Source: Thysanoteuthis rhombus (Eukaryota > Mollusca > Cephalopoda > Oegopsida > Thysanoteuthidae). Taken from it: a stretch of DNA of 64,000 nucleotides. The translations under genes and the position numbers were made by a program. The notes beneath the pieces are model-generated. The model worked only from the letters and a program-made list of their open reading frames with translations. It was not told where the DNA came from and ran no database searches. The DNA lies in NCBI GenBank assembly GCA_963457665.1, contig OY735216.1, positions 44,369,794 through 44,433,793 of the forward strand. The letters are read 5' to 3'. Positions 11,978 to 23,542 of the stretch are shown piece after piece (within the stretch, counting starts at the first letter, position 1; each line of letters opens with the position of its first letter).

Positions 11978-12965
11978 CTAGTTTTTGCGTACGTAACTGT
12001 TATTTGTGCACAACATCACCGTATTTTGGTCCAGTCATTGTCATATTCAATACGTGTCTAAATAAATCAAAATTCGATAGTCGGAGTTTTACCGGAAAAA
12101 AGGAGGAAGAAAGAGAAAGAGAGAAAGGACGAAAGAAGGAAAAACGACAGAAAGGAAGAAAGAAGGAAAGAAATTAAGAAATAAAGAAAAAAGAAGTGGT
12201 CAGGAGACAAGGAAAAGAAAGAGGTTATAGTGTAAAAAGATAGAAGTCAGAGATAAGAAAAAGAGAGAAATACAAATAATAAGGGAACAAGTTTGGTGAG
12301 AAACCATATAAGAAAATTAAACAAAGTAATTAATTGCACAGGTCAATGAAATACTGAGAAATAATTTTTAAAAATCGAGGACAATAGATTTTAATAATGT
12401 ATACTTAAAATTACAGATAATTTCACACTCGTATGATAAACGAAAATAGATAATAACTTATAAAAGCCAATACAATGGACAATATAAATATTCAACAAAA
12501 CTGCATAAAATGCAATTTAAGTGAAGGACTTGAAATACAATAACAAAAATTTGTTAAACAAAACAGCCATCATACGAGAAGAAGTTGGTAACAAGGCAAT
12601 CTTGGCTTCTGATCCTCAGGAGAATGACTAAACAATTGTACCACGAGAATAACGAAACGATTCTCAACAAGACATTTTTGTAACGTTCCTAATTCTGTTT
12701 TAAAACGGCATTGGCCGGCCGAAATATCACCAATATAAAAAAAAGTTGAATCGTATAATAGAAGATATATCAATAATTCATTTATGAAATAAAATAATAG
12801 AACAAAATAATCAATACAAAATAGAACAAAACATTGAAAAGAACAGGAAAGTCACGCGAATGATAGAGCCACGCGTTATATTTTGCGTACGTCACTGTTA
12901 ATCATGCACGACGTTACTGGTTTTGGGGTATGGTCGTCATTGTTGTCACGTGCAAAAATAAAGTC
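11978..12965 (+). repeat. Dispersed ~85-bp repeat, two copies
   Basis: TTTTTGCGTACGTAACTGTTA...GTGCACAACATCACCGTATTTTGG...CCAGTCATTGTCAT at 11983-12046 matches TATTTTGCGTACGTCACTGTTA...ATGCACGACGTTACTGGTTTTGG...GTCGTCATTGTTGTC at 12878-12946. The copies are in the same orientation and about 895 bp apart. The family is not recognised. A second purine-rich stretch (12085-12280) lies between them. Confidence 0.55.
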
Positions 12966-13433
12966 AAAACACAATGATAAGGGGTTGACAATTCACGTAT
13001 GTATTTGAATTTCTATGTCATGTATAAAGTTCTTTTTATGAAATGATAATAATGCTGAACCCATTTTAGTGGACGGGTCCATTGTTACCGACATAGAAAC
13101 TCAGAAATTCACACAGTCCATTGTATAAGTAGGGCCTAATCTTTCACGCCTTCTCTTCGCCTTTTTTGCCTTCTGTTTCTGTCCACGTCTCCTTTTCTCT
13201 TTCTCATCATGAATTTTCTCTTCACTGTTTTTCTTGAAATCACATCTCTACCCTTTCTTGAGAAGCCGTTGACATGGTGAGTTTTTTTTATTTGCCACTC
13301 GCTATTTCTTATCAACACTTTTTTTCTCTTGGCTTTTCTTACGATTTCTAAGCAACGTATTGACCTAACTTTTGAAAAAGAAATTACCCCGCCCCTTTCT
13401 TTTTGTTCCTGACCCACAGAGGTCTTAAAATAA

Positions 13434-13586
13434 ATAGATAGCTAGATAGATAGATGGATACATAGATAGATAGACTGATAGAGAAAAAGATAGAGATAGA
13501 ATGACATATATATTTGTGACTCAAGCTAGAAGGCTTGATATTTAGATATTTGGCATATAATAAACAGGTATACATATCCAGGTTTT

Positions 13587-13672
<86 letters not shown>

Positions 13673-13706
13673 TATAAATATGTATAAATATTTATAAAAA
13701 AGAAAA

Positions 13707-13779
<73 letters not shown>

Positions 13780-13831
13780 GTATGTATTCATATTTATGTA
13801 TAGATACACACATATATTAAGACAAACACAT

Positions 13832-13874
<43 letters not shown>

Positions 13875-13935
13875 GATAGATAGATATAGATATAGATTTA
13901 TATACAGAGAGACAGACAAAGAGAAAGATAGATAA
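13434..13935. repeat. (GATA)n / (TA)n / (CA)n microsatellite cluster
   Basis: GATA-type repeats (13434-13495), TA tracts at 13590-13660, 13705-13775 and 13850-13874, and CA blocks at 13661-13672 and 13829-13849. The 193-codon open frame across this cluster is a translated repeat. Confidence 0.93.
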
Positions 13936-14935
13936 AATAAGGAAAGAGGGGAGAATATAAACCACTTTTTTCTATGTCAAAGCACCAATTGAGCTTACAT
14001 TCTCCTTTCAACGTTCTCCCTGTTCCTTTACTGATGTACTTGACCAACAATGGTCTTTAAAAGAAAAGAAACCAGATTTGGGCAATTGTAATTGATTCGG
14101 AGAAAAGATGAAGTTTTGTATCTTAATAAAGGTTGACGAGTCAGAGGAGCGATAAGGGATTTTAACAAAACACCGTCATTATATTGACACTCTGTGTTCA
14201 GATGAGGTGGAGCAGCCCCAGAATTTTACTTCTTTTTTTCTTATTGTTGTTGTTTTGTTTTTCTTTTTTAGATATCACTCAAGGACATGGAAAAGGCAGC
14301 TGTTTTCAAAATACCGATGGACTTGACTTTACAATTGGTAATTGAATAGCTCCCTTTGTTCGGGTCCAACGTTTTGTTCTCTCTCACTCTCTTTTCCCCT
14401 TTTCTCCTCTTTATTTGCCGTAAAATGACACGTCGGTTTTTGCAATAAAATTCTTGATGGCAACCGTTGGAAATTTTATTCGCCCCAGCAATCGGATAAA
14501 ATGTTAAAAATATATATAACACCTGATGGCCGGACATTTGCTCCCCCAAAAGGAACCTCATTGTAATAAGAGGGGCGGTTTCTGGGATACATTCTGATGT
14601 GATAGGCAGTAGCCAAGGGAAATGCAAAATTCTTTAATGACCAGGCATAAAATGTAACTTTTTGTCGGGTACCATATTGGGTGTATATACAAATTCACCC
14701 ACGTTAAAACAAAATTGACCCCTCGTCACATTTTGCCTTTGTGTGGTAAAAAAATGAAAGCGTTGAAAGGTCAATATTCACTGAGTGCCCCTCTATTTCA
14801 GCGCTTCGATATAAGCTACTAGGCATATCATATCCTTTATCCAGCGAGCCTTGGACAGGAAATGACCAGGAACTCACGAGTTCGGCAGTGCTATAGACCA
14901 AAATAATGTATACTTGAGAAATGATGATAAATGCG
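13936..14935. other. No gene recognised
   Basis: AT-rich sequence. The longest open frame (119 codons, minus strand, 14268-14627) has no recognisable motif and no gene-like context. Confidence 0.5.
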
Positions 14936-14937
14936 TA

Positions 14938-15060
14938 ATTTCTTATTCTATTCACGCTGTCAAGGCCAACTGACACATTCACTGTGTAATAACGAGATGT
15001 CAGTCCAAATAGATTTTCAAAATAAAAATAATGCATTATTAATTATTCTATCAAATTATA
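14938..15060 (+). mobile_element. SINE family 1 body (headless)
   Basis: TTTCTTATTCTATTCACGCTGTCAAGGCC, ACTGACACATTCACTGTGTAATAACG and CAGTCCAAATAGATTTTCAA follow in the same order as the 3' body of the copies at 15270, 45860 and 61200. No tRNA-like head is visible upstream, so it is 5'-truncated. Confidence 0.7.
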
Positions 15061-15159
15061 TATCCATTTCTTTCTAATTTTGCATTGAGAAATAAAAGAA
15101 CATAGATGGACAGTGAATGAACAAGACAAGATTCGGGTATAGAACAGTAGTTTGGACTT

Positions 15160-15375
15160 CCAACTTACCAGCGAGCTGTTTATCTTATTAGTAACAGTGG
15201 TATCACGTCAAGACAACCTCCTGTTGGACGCAGGTTCGATTCAAATAGCCGCCCCATTTCTTTAATTGTATATTCTATTTACCCAGTCTAAGCAAACTGA
15301 CACATTCACCATGTTGAATGTCAGTTCAAATAGAGATTCAAATAAAAATACCACATTTATAAATATTATCGGGTT
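15160..15375 (+). mobile_element. tRNA-derived SINE (family 1)
   Basis: Head: CTTACCAGCGAGCTGTTTATC...GTAACAGTGG...GTTGGACGCAGGTTCGATTC. GGTTCGATTC matches the pol III B-box, and the A-box is degenerate. Then GCCCCATTTCTTTAATTG and the shared body CTATTTACCCAGTCTAAGC...GACACATTCACCATG...GTCAGTTCAAATAGAGATTC. It lies only ~100 bp downstream of the headless copy and in the same orientation. Confidence 0.78.
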
Positions 15376-15892
15376 ATGCGTCCATTTCTTTGTATATGAA
15401 GGAGAAAACGAAAAGTGAAGACAGAAATAGTATTCAACAGATACAAAATAATGAACACTTATATTTCTGATATATCTATATTACTTTTTGATGAATTTAT
15501 CCCGTTATCAATAAATCAATACGGAGAGTTTTATTACACTTCATTAATTATAACTTACTGGCCTGATGGAAGCGTTTTCGCGCGAAGATTTAAATCGTCA
15601 ACTATGACAGGTCCTGCTGATATCAAACTAATGCGTTTTTGTTTTGTTTTGTTTTTTTGGTGAAATTCTAAATCGTCAACTATAACAGCTTCTGTTGATC
15701 TCAGGCAGAAATAATGTTTAGTTTTCAATCGTAATCGCAATGGAATACGTTTTATAGAGATCATCGGTCGTGAAGTTTACCATAGACCCAAACTGTTGAA
15801 TTTCAGTGTATATTTGGTACCCTAATTGTTCCAATCGATTTTCAACATGTTTTGTTTTTTTTTTTTGTAAATATAAACATAAGATTATCTCT

Positions 15893-16153
15893 ATTATTGT
15901 TCGGGCTATCCTCATCTTGGTTGTTTTCCATACAAAGTTTCGGCCGTTGTACTCTACGGCCTTCATCAGGTATCATCTGGTAGGTGTGGCAGAAGTAACA
16001 AACCGAACCCTTTATTTGACCGATGGGGGTATGTAGACTGCACTCCTCTCTTAGCAGTAGTAGTATTTTTTAATTATTGTTGTCTTGCACTGGGATCGAA
16101 CCTAGAACAATTATACAGAAAACAACCAAGATGAGGATAGTCCGAACAATAAT
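15893..16153 (-). mobile_element. tRNA-derived SINE (family 2) with 36-bp inverted ends and hammerhead-like core
   Basis: Minus strand: B-box GGTTCGATCCC (rc of 16092-16101 region), then body (GGGTTCGGTTTG, CCAGATGATACC), then a hammerhead-like domain at 15929-15975, then CAACCAAGATGAGGATAGC. The outermost 36 nt (15893-15928 and 16118-16153) are inverted copies of each other at 35 of 36 positions. The A-box half of the tRNA head present in the sister copy (37571-37844) is replaced here by the inverted tail. Probably a rearranged SINE copy. Confidence 0.75.
15929..15975 (-). ncRNA. Hammerhead-ribozyme-like domain in SINE family 2
   Basis: Minus strand: GATAC, then CTGATGA (15963-15969), an extra A, a 6-bp stem GGCCGT / ACGGCC with 8-nt loop, then GAAAC (15937-15941) and TTTGTAT. 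The CUGAUGA and GAAAC boxes are canonical, and GTAT can pair with ATAC as stem I. The stem III palindrome ACGT seen in the sister copy is ACTT here, so catalysis is doubtful. The extra A before stem II departs from the textbook core. Confidence 0.55.
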
Positions 16154-16159
16154 TGAGAT

Positions 16160-17880
16160 GATAATAATACCTCACCTCAAAAATTCAGAGAAACAGTAAA
16201 CATAAAATTTTAGAAATAAATAACTCCATTTCTCTATTAATGAAAGAAAATGATTTTTATATCATAGTTTTGTTTTCTAATTCCTCTTTTAATTAAAGTA
16301 ATATAATGAAATTGATTAAAACATTATATAAGATTGGATCATTTATTGTCAAAAAATGCCAATTTTCTGACAAGTTCAAAAACATCCAGAAAAGATCCCG
16401 AATGGTTGATTACAACAAAATCCAGCCAAATCGAACAATAGCCTGTTTTCTGGTAATCTTAGTTTTCTGGAAGCAGGATAATTCGTTCGGTACCTATACC
16501 AGACAACCGTCTATTGTAGAACTATCGATAGGAATTAGTTTCTCAAGAGAGTGCTTATCACATTAATACTCATTGGCGAGAGCAACCACTGGGAGGGGTT
16601 TGCAAATAGGGAAATCACACCTGACTTCCTTGATTAGGCCTTGTCACCTGGAAATTGGAACCTTGCAGTCAATAAAGGATAATTGTTCTGTACGATTATT
16701 ACAATAATTACAACCTAATTCACCCTTATAAAGAGATGGTATTATTATTCACTCACAATAGGTTAGCTGCCAAGATATATTTTGAGTATATGCTTCAGAT
16801 CTCCCTATCCATGGTGGAAAATATCCTTATGTCCCCCCACTGTGATAAAATTGCAACGGGCCCACACGTTCACTGGATGTCCAGATATTGTCGTCATTTC
16901 TCTCCAAGAAAGGCTTAACATCTTTAGAGCAGTGACATATTTGAGTTGGGTGTATTTGTTTGGAATTTTCAGAGCGGAGACACTGGGAGTATTCACTAAT
17001 TTTAGGTGCATATGGCAAAAGTCACCTTTGGGGCCGTAGACGAATTGGACCTGTCAAGAGTGCAAAAGGCTTGATTTGTCAGAAATTTAACATTATTTTG
17101 TCCTAATTGTGGGGAGGAGACAGTCACTCCCTCTGAGGGGGGCACATAGTTGGGAGCTAACTGACCAAACAAGTAGTAATTGGAGACCATTTCAGCGTTT
17201 GTTTTTTTTTCATTGAGAAAAAAAAAACTTCTGAACTGGGAGCGAGGCCCTCCTCTAAAATGATGGACCTTAGCTTGGGGGATGCTAATGAGAAAGATCC
17301 GTGAATTTTATTTGGTGACATGTATCAACCGATTTCGTTTAAAAATTACAATTTGCAGCAACTGAAGAAATAACTGCATATTTTACGTGATTATCATCGA
17401 TAGATTCAGTTCGCTTGTTTGTTTTCCATCTGCTTGCTGAATTTTTAAATTTGCGCGCAGTATTTTTTGATTTTTTGCTCGTATTTTTAAAATTTGCATG
17501 GCTTACTTACTTGGCGTATTTTTTTTCTAATTTGCTTCTATCGTCAATTTGCTTGTGAAAGGATATAGCATGCCTTTTTACGGCGAGGCACCCAATAAAT
17601 AATTTCATTGGGGGAACGATTGAAAATCAAATCCCTTACATCATGGTTTTTAACCTTTTCCCTTCGCCCCGTCTGGATGTTTTTTAAAATCACCCTTTTC
17701 CCGCTAGCCTGACTCTCGCCCCAAGGGGGAGATAGTGCCTCTGTTAGGAAGGACTATTCTAAATTGTCTAACGTATTTAGCCAAGTGAATACTTTCATCA
17801 AATAACTTGATTGTACATATTCCGAACTGAACATTACTTTCCATTATGCAATGACTTGACTTGACTTTTTCATGTATTGT
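16160..17880. other. No gene or repeat recognised
   Basis: Unique AT-rich sequence. Overlapping short open frames near 16780-17040 lie on both strands and show no domain similarity that I recognise. Confidence 0.55.
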
Positions 17881-17883
17881 TTA

Positions 17884-18413
17884 CAGCGGGAGGAAGAAAT
17901 CAAGCCAAGAATCACATTAGGTTGACAAGTTTTTGGTTGAGCAAGCTCGACTTTTAAGAACAAAAAAATCCAGTTAATCCTTAAAAGAAGGGCATATGAC
18001 CAATGTATCCTACCGGTAGTCACATATGGAACTGAAACATGGAACCTAACCAGAAATTCGACCCAAAAAATGACAAGCATGGAATGTGCATAAGAAAGAA
18101 TCATGCTTATGCGGAGAGACCAAAAGACAACACAGTATATCAGAGGAAAGACAGGAGTCTGAGACATCATAGAAATAGTTAGAAAACTCAAATGGCAATG
18201 GGCTGAACATGTCGCAAGATTGTCGGACAACGGTTGGACATCACGACTCATGACTTGGATCCCTAGAAATCAGGTTTGAGGCTGTGGCCGTCAGAAAGGA
18301 TGATGGCGTAACGAGCTAAATATATTCAGAAAGCACTTGCTTCGCAACGCCAATGATACAGAGATGTGATGAATACTAGGGAAGGTCTATGTCCAACGAC
18401 GGGCACTAACTAA

Positions 18414-18458
<45 letters not shown>
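17884..18458 (+). mobile_element. RTE-type LINE relic with (GAT)n tail
   Basis: Plus-strand relic covering the region from the thumb to the C-terminus: GAGGAAGAAATCAAGCCAAG (for EEEIKRRI), the QCILPVVTYGTETWNLTR segment near 18000-18050, then NGLKWQWAEHVARL and the RNANDTE-M-ILGKVYVQR end near 18350-18400. The (GAT)n tail is 18416-18457. Many stops and frameshifts. Confidence 0.85.
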
Positions 18459-18459
<1 letters not shown>

Positions 18460-18963
18460 GGAACTTCAGGACGACCCACATGTGCTTGCATAATGAAATA
18501 ACACGGTAATTGGAACAGAGGCTAGGAGGCTAGTATTCAAAGATTTTTTTTCAAAATACGTATTTTGTAATTCAACAGGTGAGAGTGACTTCCCCTTATT
18601 TCTCGACTTGATTGACATAAAAGTAAATATCGTTTTTTTTCTTAAAAAAATAATTCTATTATCTGCAATAATCTATCACCCATCCCATAAGCTAAAATTT
18701 CGCCCCCTCGGGAATGACTGTCTTACTTCGTCATAATGACTTGTTTAATTCGTTGCAAAGTGAGGTGTACCCGATGTCGCTGAGTTGTTTAGTCTGGCAC
18801 TACTCAAAATGGAAAGAGCTTTAGAAAGACTGTGTCGCACTTGTCTTGAAAGTATAAAATGATTACAGATGTCATCTCTCAACACCCACCATAAAATTGC
18901 TATAAGTGGGAAATTTACTGATGTAAGTACATTTTTTTTGCAGAGTTTATGCAAGTGGAGATA

Positions 18964-19020
18964 TTATCATCATCATCATCATCATCATCATCATCGTCGT
19001 CGTCGTCGTCGTCGTCGTCA
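18964..19020. repeat. (ATC)n(GTC)n microsatellite
   Basis: About 10 ATC units turning into about 8 CGT units. Unlike most ATC/GAT tracts in this window it is not attached to a recognisable LINE. Confidence 0.93.
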
Positions 19021-19024
19021 ACAA

Positions 19025-19844
19025 CAGTCTGGGGCAGCTCCACTGTCAACACCACCACCAGCAACAGTCTTTTAAAGTTTGTAGTTTGACATAGAAGAGC
19101 CTAATCTCAATGGTGATACAATTCATTATTATTGGTTGGCTTCGGGGCCAAAATAGTAATGTCTACACAAGACGTTGGGATTATGTCTCGCTGTTCAGAC
19201 TGCCGATAATGCGAACTGTTCAACAGGGGTTGAATAGGTCTTGGTTAGTAAATAAGTATACCAATGATGGACCTTGACATAAGGCCACACTTTTTCTCAA
19301 TGGTGGAGAATTATCGGCAGCAATGGCCAATGATCAATGAGCAATGGTTCGTGTACTTAACAGAAACTTAAGGACTCCAACAGCAAACATATCACGCTAT
19401 CTCAAACTAGAAGAAAGGATAACACGCTTGAGATATGGATCCCGAATGAAATGCTCTCAGACAATGTCAAATCGTGCACTTCTCTGTTGACAGTGTTTAA
19501 GCTTAGAGAAGTGAGATATGAAATCCTGTATCATCTTCCATGTTTTTTTTTTCAACTCAAAGTAAAAAAATGTTTCAGTTATAAATAAGCCACAATTAGT
19601 GTTTTCACTGGATTTGTGACCACTAAAATTAACATTATTATATGAATGAATGAATCGTTGGGAGGACGTACACAGCAGTAGAACCATCGATAGCAAGGCC
19701 TGTGTGCGAAAAGCACTTCAGCCTGAACGATGGAGTTTTTATGATGTTGCCAGCTTTCCAGGAGCCAATCCCACCCTCTAAATCCTATGGTCTAAGGTGA
19801 CAAATATAGGAGCAAAAATATTTGGTTAGATATTTACTGGTTTT

Positions 19845-19886
<42 letters not shown>

Positions 19887-20440
19887 ATGTAGGAAAACAT
19901 TTCATACGTGATAACACATTACTATGTTTCGCCTAGTTTGTCAAAAGGCTCACAAGTGTGGAGCATCAGGTGAAAATTGTACTCCCTACACAGTTATTAA
20001 GGTATGCTAAAGTAACTTACTGTTACCCAGAAGATGTAAACCACAAAAATAAGCGAACTAATGACAAAAAGAGATTTACAGTAAGATAACTGAATGAATT
20101 GAAACGACGAAAAAAAAAAAAAGAAAAAAAAAGAGAGAAAGAAAAGAGAAACATGTCTGGCTGCCAAAAATCAAACTACCCACCACTTCAGTTACAACTG
20201 GATTTGGTTACTGCGTCCTTTGTATTGTACACAAAATAAATTGGTAATTGCATAAGACTTGTTAGTTTCGCAGAGTCGATAAGAAAGGCGCCTTGATTTC
20301 AAATCTCAGTAAAGAAATGTTAATTTTATAAATCGGTTTGGTTTAATGTGGCGGGTCAGACGAACAGTGAAGGGTTAGCTCCCCTAATTTAGATGTTTCT
20401 ATCTTCTTACTTCAACTTCGACTTGAAATTTTTTTTTCCA
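19025..20440. other. No gene; (TTG)n tract at 19846-19882
   Basis: Apart from 12 TTG units and an A/G-rich stretch near 20108-20150 I see no element or coding sequence. Confidence 0.55.
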
Positions 20441-20445
20441 CAAAA

Positions 20446-20800
20446 ATATACGAACCAATTAACGGATTAATAGGTATATAGCTATCCCGACTCGTGAAAT
20501 GTTCGTTGTATCACACTTTTTGAGTTATTGAAAAACTGCAATTGACTTATTTACTGTAACAAGAACAACCAATTAAAGTATATATAGTTATATAGGTAAC
20601 CCGACTCTTGAACTGTTTACTCTATCACATTTTTTGAATTAATAAAAAACTAGAGTTCACTTAATTTTCTAACCGTAACAAGAGCAAACAATTAACGGGT
20701 ATATAGGTATATAGATATCCCAACTCTTGAAATGTTTGCTCTATTACACTTTGTGGTTTATTGAAAAACTGGAGTTGACTTTTTTTATTATCGTAATAAG
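20446..20800 (+). repeat. Three-copy tandem repeat, ~120-125 bp unit
   Basis: Each unit runs: AACCAATTAA-GG, TATATAG-TAT, CCCGACTC-TGAA-TGTT, CTCTATCACA-TTTTTGA, TTATTGAAAAACT, GAGTTGACTT, GTAACAAGAACAA. Starts lie near 20453, 20567 and 20687. Divergence is moderate and no open frame is conserved, so this is a short satellite-like array. Confidence 0.8.
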
Positions 20801-20802
20801 AA

Positions 20803-21095
20803 AAACAAGAACAATCCTCACCAAAATTGGAGATGGATAGCGATATGTGAAATTCACTTCCCCCTGTTGTGATTTTAAGTCACAACTAACTGATTGCCAA
20901 AATGTTGTTTATCTGACTGAGCTAAATCAATCAGTCCTAGAAAATTTATCTCACTGATATGCACAAGCTTATTTCATTATAATAGAGAAACAAATTCATA
21001 CAAAAATACGTTTTTTTTTAAAAATATTTTTTTCATTTATCATATATAACACAAAAGTTGCAGTAATTATCTTCAGTTAGAATTGGAGTTGGAGA
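20803..21095 (+). repeat. Dispersed ~280-bp repeat (copy 1 of 2)
   Basis: ACAAGAACAATCCTCACCAAAA...GATATGCACAAGCTTATTTCATT...ACAAATTCATACAAAAATACG...GTTGCAGTAATTATCTTCAG...GAATTGGAGTTGG recurs in the same order at 57357-57615. The spacing is similar throughout, implying a mobile or duplicated unit of unknown class. Confidence 0.65.
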
Positions 21096-21398
21096 GGAGT
21101 CTGGTACGGAAAAGAAAGAAAAGCGAGAATTGCTTCCAGCATTCTTTTTATTTATTTATTTATTTATTTTTTGCAGCTAGCAGTAATATTGGTAGTACAC
21201 ATAATTCTATCTCTCGCCTAAATACTAGCCTCCTTTACCTCAACCCCAACTTTCTGTACTCCAGCCTCCTCTGAAACTGTCAAACGAACCATCATTACTA
21301 TTTTTTGATCTGGGAACGCTCACAAAATGTTAATGGTGATTCAGCTTGCATAAGGGTTTTTTTTAGGAACACTTGACTAACAGATTTCAGGGGAACCC

Positions 21399-21402
<4 letters not shown>

Positions 21403-21456
<54 letters not shown>
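21403..21456. repeat. (TA)n microsatellite followed by GA-rich tract
   Basis: TA run of 54 bp, then GA-rich DNA with a clean (AG)n block at 21517-21547. Confidence 0.95.
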
Positions 21457-21459
<3 letters not shown>

Positions 21460-21513
21460 TGGAAAGAGAGAGAAAGAATGAAAAAGACAGACGGACAGAC
21501 AGACAGAGATAGA

Positions 21514-21556
<43 letters not shown>

Positions 21557-22123
21557 AGAGCGAAAACCAGACTGATATAGAGACGGATGGGGGGTTCACA
21601 GAGAGAGTATGGATGTATGTGTGTGAAAGAGAGTGGTGAGTGAATGAGTGTATTTGTGTGGGGGGGGGAGTGGGAAAGAAATAGAGAGACAATGTAATTC
21701 ACTTCCAACGATGTCTAAATTGAATTCTTATACAATCCCTGTAGGCAGGACAGCAGCAACCGGTCTTGTTAAAAATAGTTCCAGTACAAAACTATCGATT
21801 CCTTAACGAGGTCTTGCCGTACACGAGAAGAGTATGGCATTCCCTGCAAAGTTGGTAGCCGACAGGGAAAATAAGATCTTACATATAATATTGGCACTAC
21901 GGTGTGATTTCTCTTCAGTTATTATAACTACATTTTTTTTTACGATTTTATACAACAGTACCAATCACCAAGCAATAGAGTGCTCACCTCCAGTTCGGTA
22001 GGCTGTTTTCCAATCCAACGCTGAGCTATATCAAAGACTTCAAAAAATGTACCCAGTATCTCACCACTCAAGCATGAGTACGAGGACTAGTCTTGTAAAA
22101 AAAAAAACTTTCTCTGGGGTAAA

Positions 22124-22345
22124 AGGTTACGGGAAAATTCCGTTGGATGCATCAGTTCTAGTTAGGTTACCGAAGTTAAGAGATTTCGAGCCTGGTCAGT
22201 GCCTGGACGGGCGAATACCAGGTGCCGTAAGCAGAACGAAACTAATTAGAAGTTGGTCTTACTAACTATCGATCGCGTGTACATTATTCCTTGACTCCCT
22301 CCATGAGGGTATAAGCGGTGGACGATGATACATACATACATATCT
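22124..22345 (+). mobile_element. 5S rRNA-derived SINE (SINE3-like)
   Basis: The first ~109 nt align with 5S rRNA. GGTTACGGG corresponds to its 5' start. GCATCAGTTCTAGTTAGGTT, CCGAAGTTAAGAGATTTCGA, GCCTGGTCAGTGCCTGGACG and AATACCAGGTGCCGTAAGC (22214-22232) cover the rest. The pol III internal control region (A-box GAAGTTAAG, C-box around TGGTCAGTGCCTGGA) is recognisable. About 9 nt usually found between GGGTGA and AATACC are deleted. A ~90-nt unrelated body follows, ending in a (CATA)n tail (22330-22343). The unrelated body plus simple tail favours a 5S-headed retroposon over a plain 5S pseudogene. Confidence 0.75.
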
Positions 22346-22648
22346 ATCCTTGTAAAAGCCATGTAGGCAAATTGATGTATTAAATCATGGTTTGGTTGTC
22401 TCTTTCAGTTATTTCCTGTTATCACCTAAAAGCTATGATCGATATGTCCATGCAAAATAGATTAATAGAGCTTAAAAACAATAAATGGGTTGTTGTGAAA
22501 TGAAGCTGGCTGTTCTGACATAATAATGAATAATACATCACAGGAACGCTTGGGATTTCATGTCAATCATACATTAAAACAGCTTGCGTTGAGACTTGAA
22601 AAAAACTTGGAATTAAGATACTCAAATATGTTACCTAATGATATAGGT

Positions 22649-22723
22649 AATTTTAGTTTTAAGATCCACACATAAATAACAGCGTCATTTTTTTACGAGT
22701 ATATGCTAGAATATATATATATA

Positions 22724-22768
<45 letters not shown>

Positions 22769-22789
22769 TAGCATATAGGGTATATGCTA

Positions 22790-22849
<60 letters not shown>

Positions 22850-22883
22850 TAGCATATACCCGTAAAAAAATGACGCTGTTATT

Positions 22884-22948
<65 letters not shown>

Positions 22949-23005
22949 TAGCATATACCCGTAAAAAAATGACGCTGTTATTTATGTGTGGATCTTAAAA
23001 CTAAA

Positions 23006-23008
<3 letters not shown>
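22649..23008. mobile_element. Foldback/MITE-like element with 64-bp inverted arms
   Basis: The outer arms 22649-22712 and 22945-23008 are reverse complements at 63 of 64 positions. Landmarks are TTTTAAGATCCACACATAAA, TAACAGCGTCATTTTTTTAC and TATGCTAGAAT. Inside lie three TA tracts, a central palindrome ATTCTAGCATATA-GGG-TATATGCTAGAAT (22765-22793) and an extra partial right arm (22846-22890). There is no open frame. It could be a MITE or a TA-rich foldback element. (TA)n flanks continue to 23090. Confidence 0.85.
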
Positions 23009-23088
<80 letters not shown>

Positions 23089-23090
23089 TG
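23009..23090. repeat. (TA)n microsatellite
   Basis: TA tract adjoining the right arm of the foldback element. Confidence 0.95.
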
Positions 23091-23542
23091 ATTAAATTCT
23101 CATCAAAGCATCCTTTTATGCGTCTGTGTGGAAGTTGTGTTTAAATGCGCAATAATTTGTAGCTCTGATAGGGACGAAAATGTGAACAGAGATTTTTTTA
23201 TGTATTTAGCTGCAAAAGTCCAAATTAAGAGGCTGCTGTACCAACTAATCAAATCAAATAAAATCCGTCATCAGACAAAGCTTGTTGGAAGAATGGATTG
23301 AATTACATATTTTTTATTTATTGTTCATGTGTATTTACGTCGTATCCTATAATGCAGACTTGTAATGTAGCTGTACTGGGATCCCGAGAGGACCTTTTTA
23401 TTTGAAGCATTAAGTAAGTTGTTTACACTTCAATATAAGTACTTTAAGATAAAATATGTTGCCAATTCATTTTTTTTGATCCGGTATGCATAATTTTCAA
23501 GAAGTCATCCAAGATGGCCGTCAAATATTCATGGTATCTATT

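Noticed and set aside
13384..13965. 193-codon open frame, minus strand
   Set aside because: Translated (TA)n, (CA)n and (GATA)n repeats (Ile-Tyr and Cys-Val runs).
14268..14627. 119-codon open frame, minus strand, as a possible exon
   Set aside because: No recognisable domain, mixed composition, no convincing splice context and no neighbouring coding signal.
22649..23008. CRISPR-like repetition of TTCTAGCATATACCCG
   Set aside because: Spacers are pure TA, units are inverted, and the context is an animal genome. It is a foldback element.
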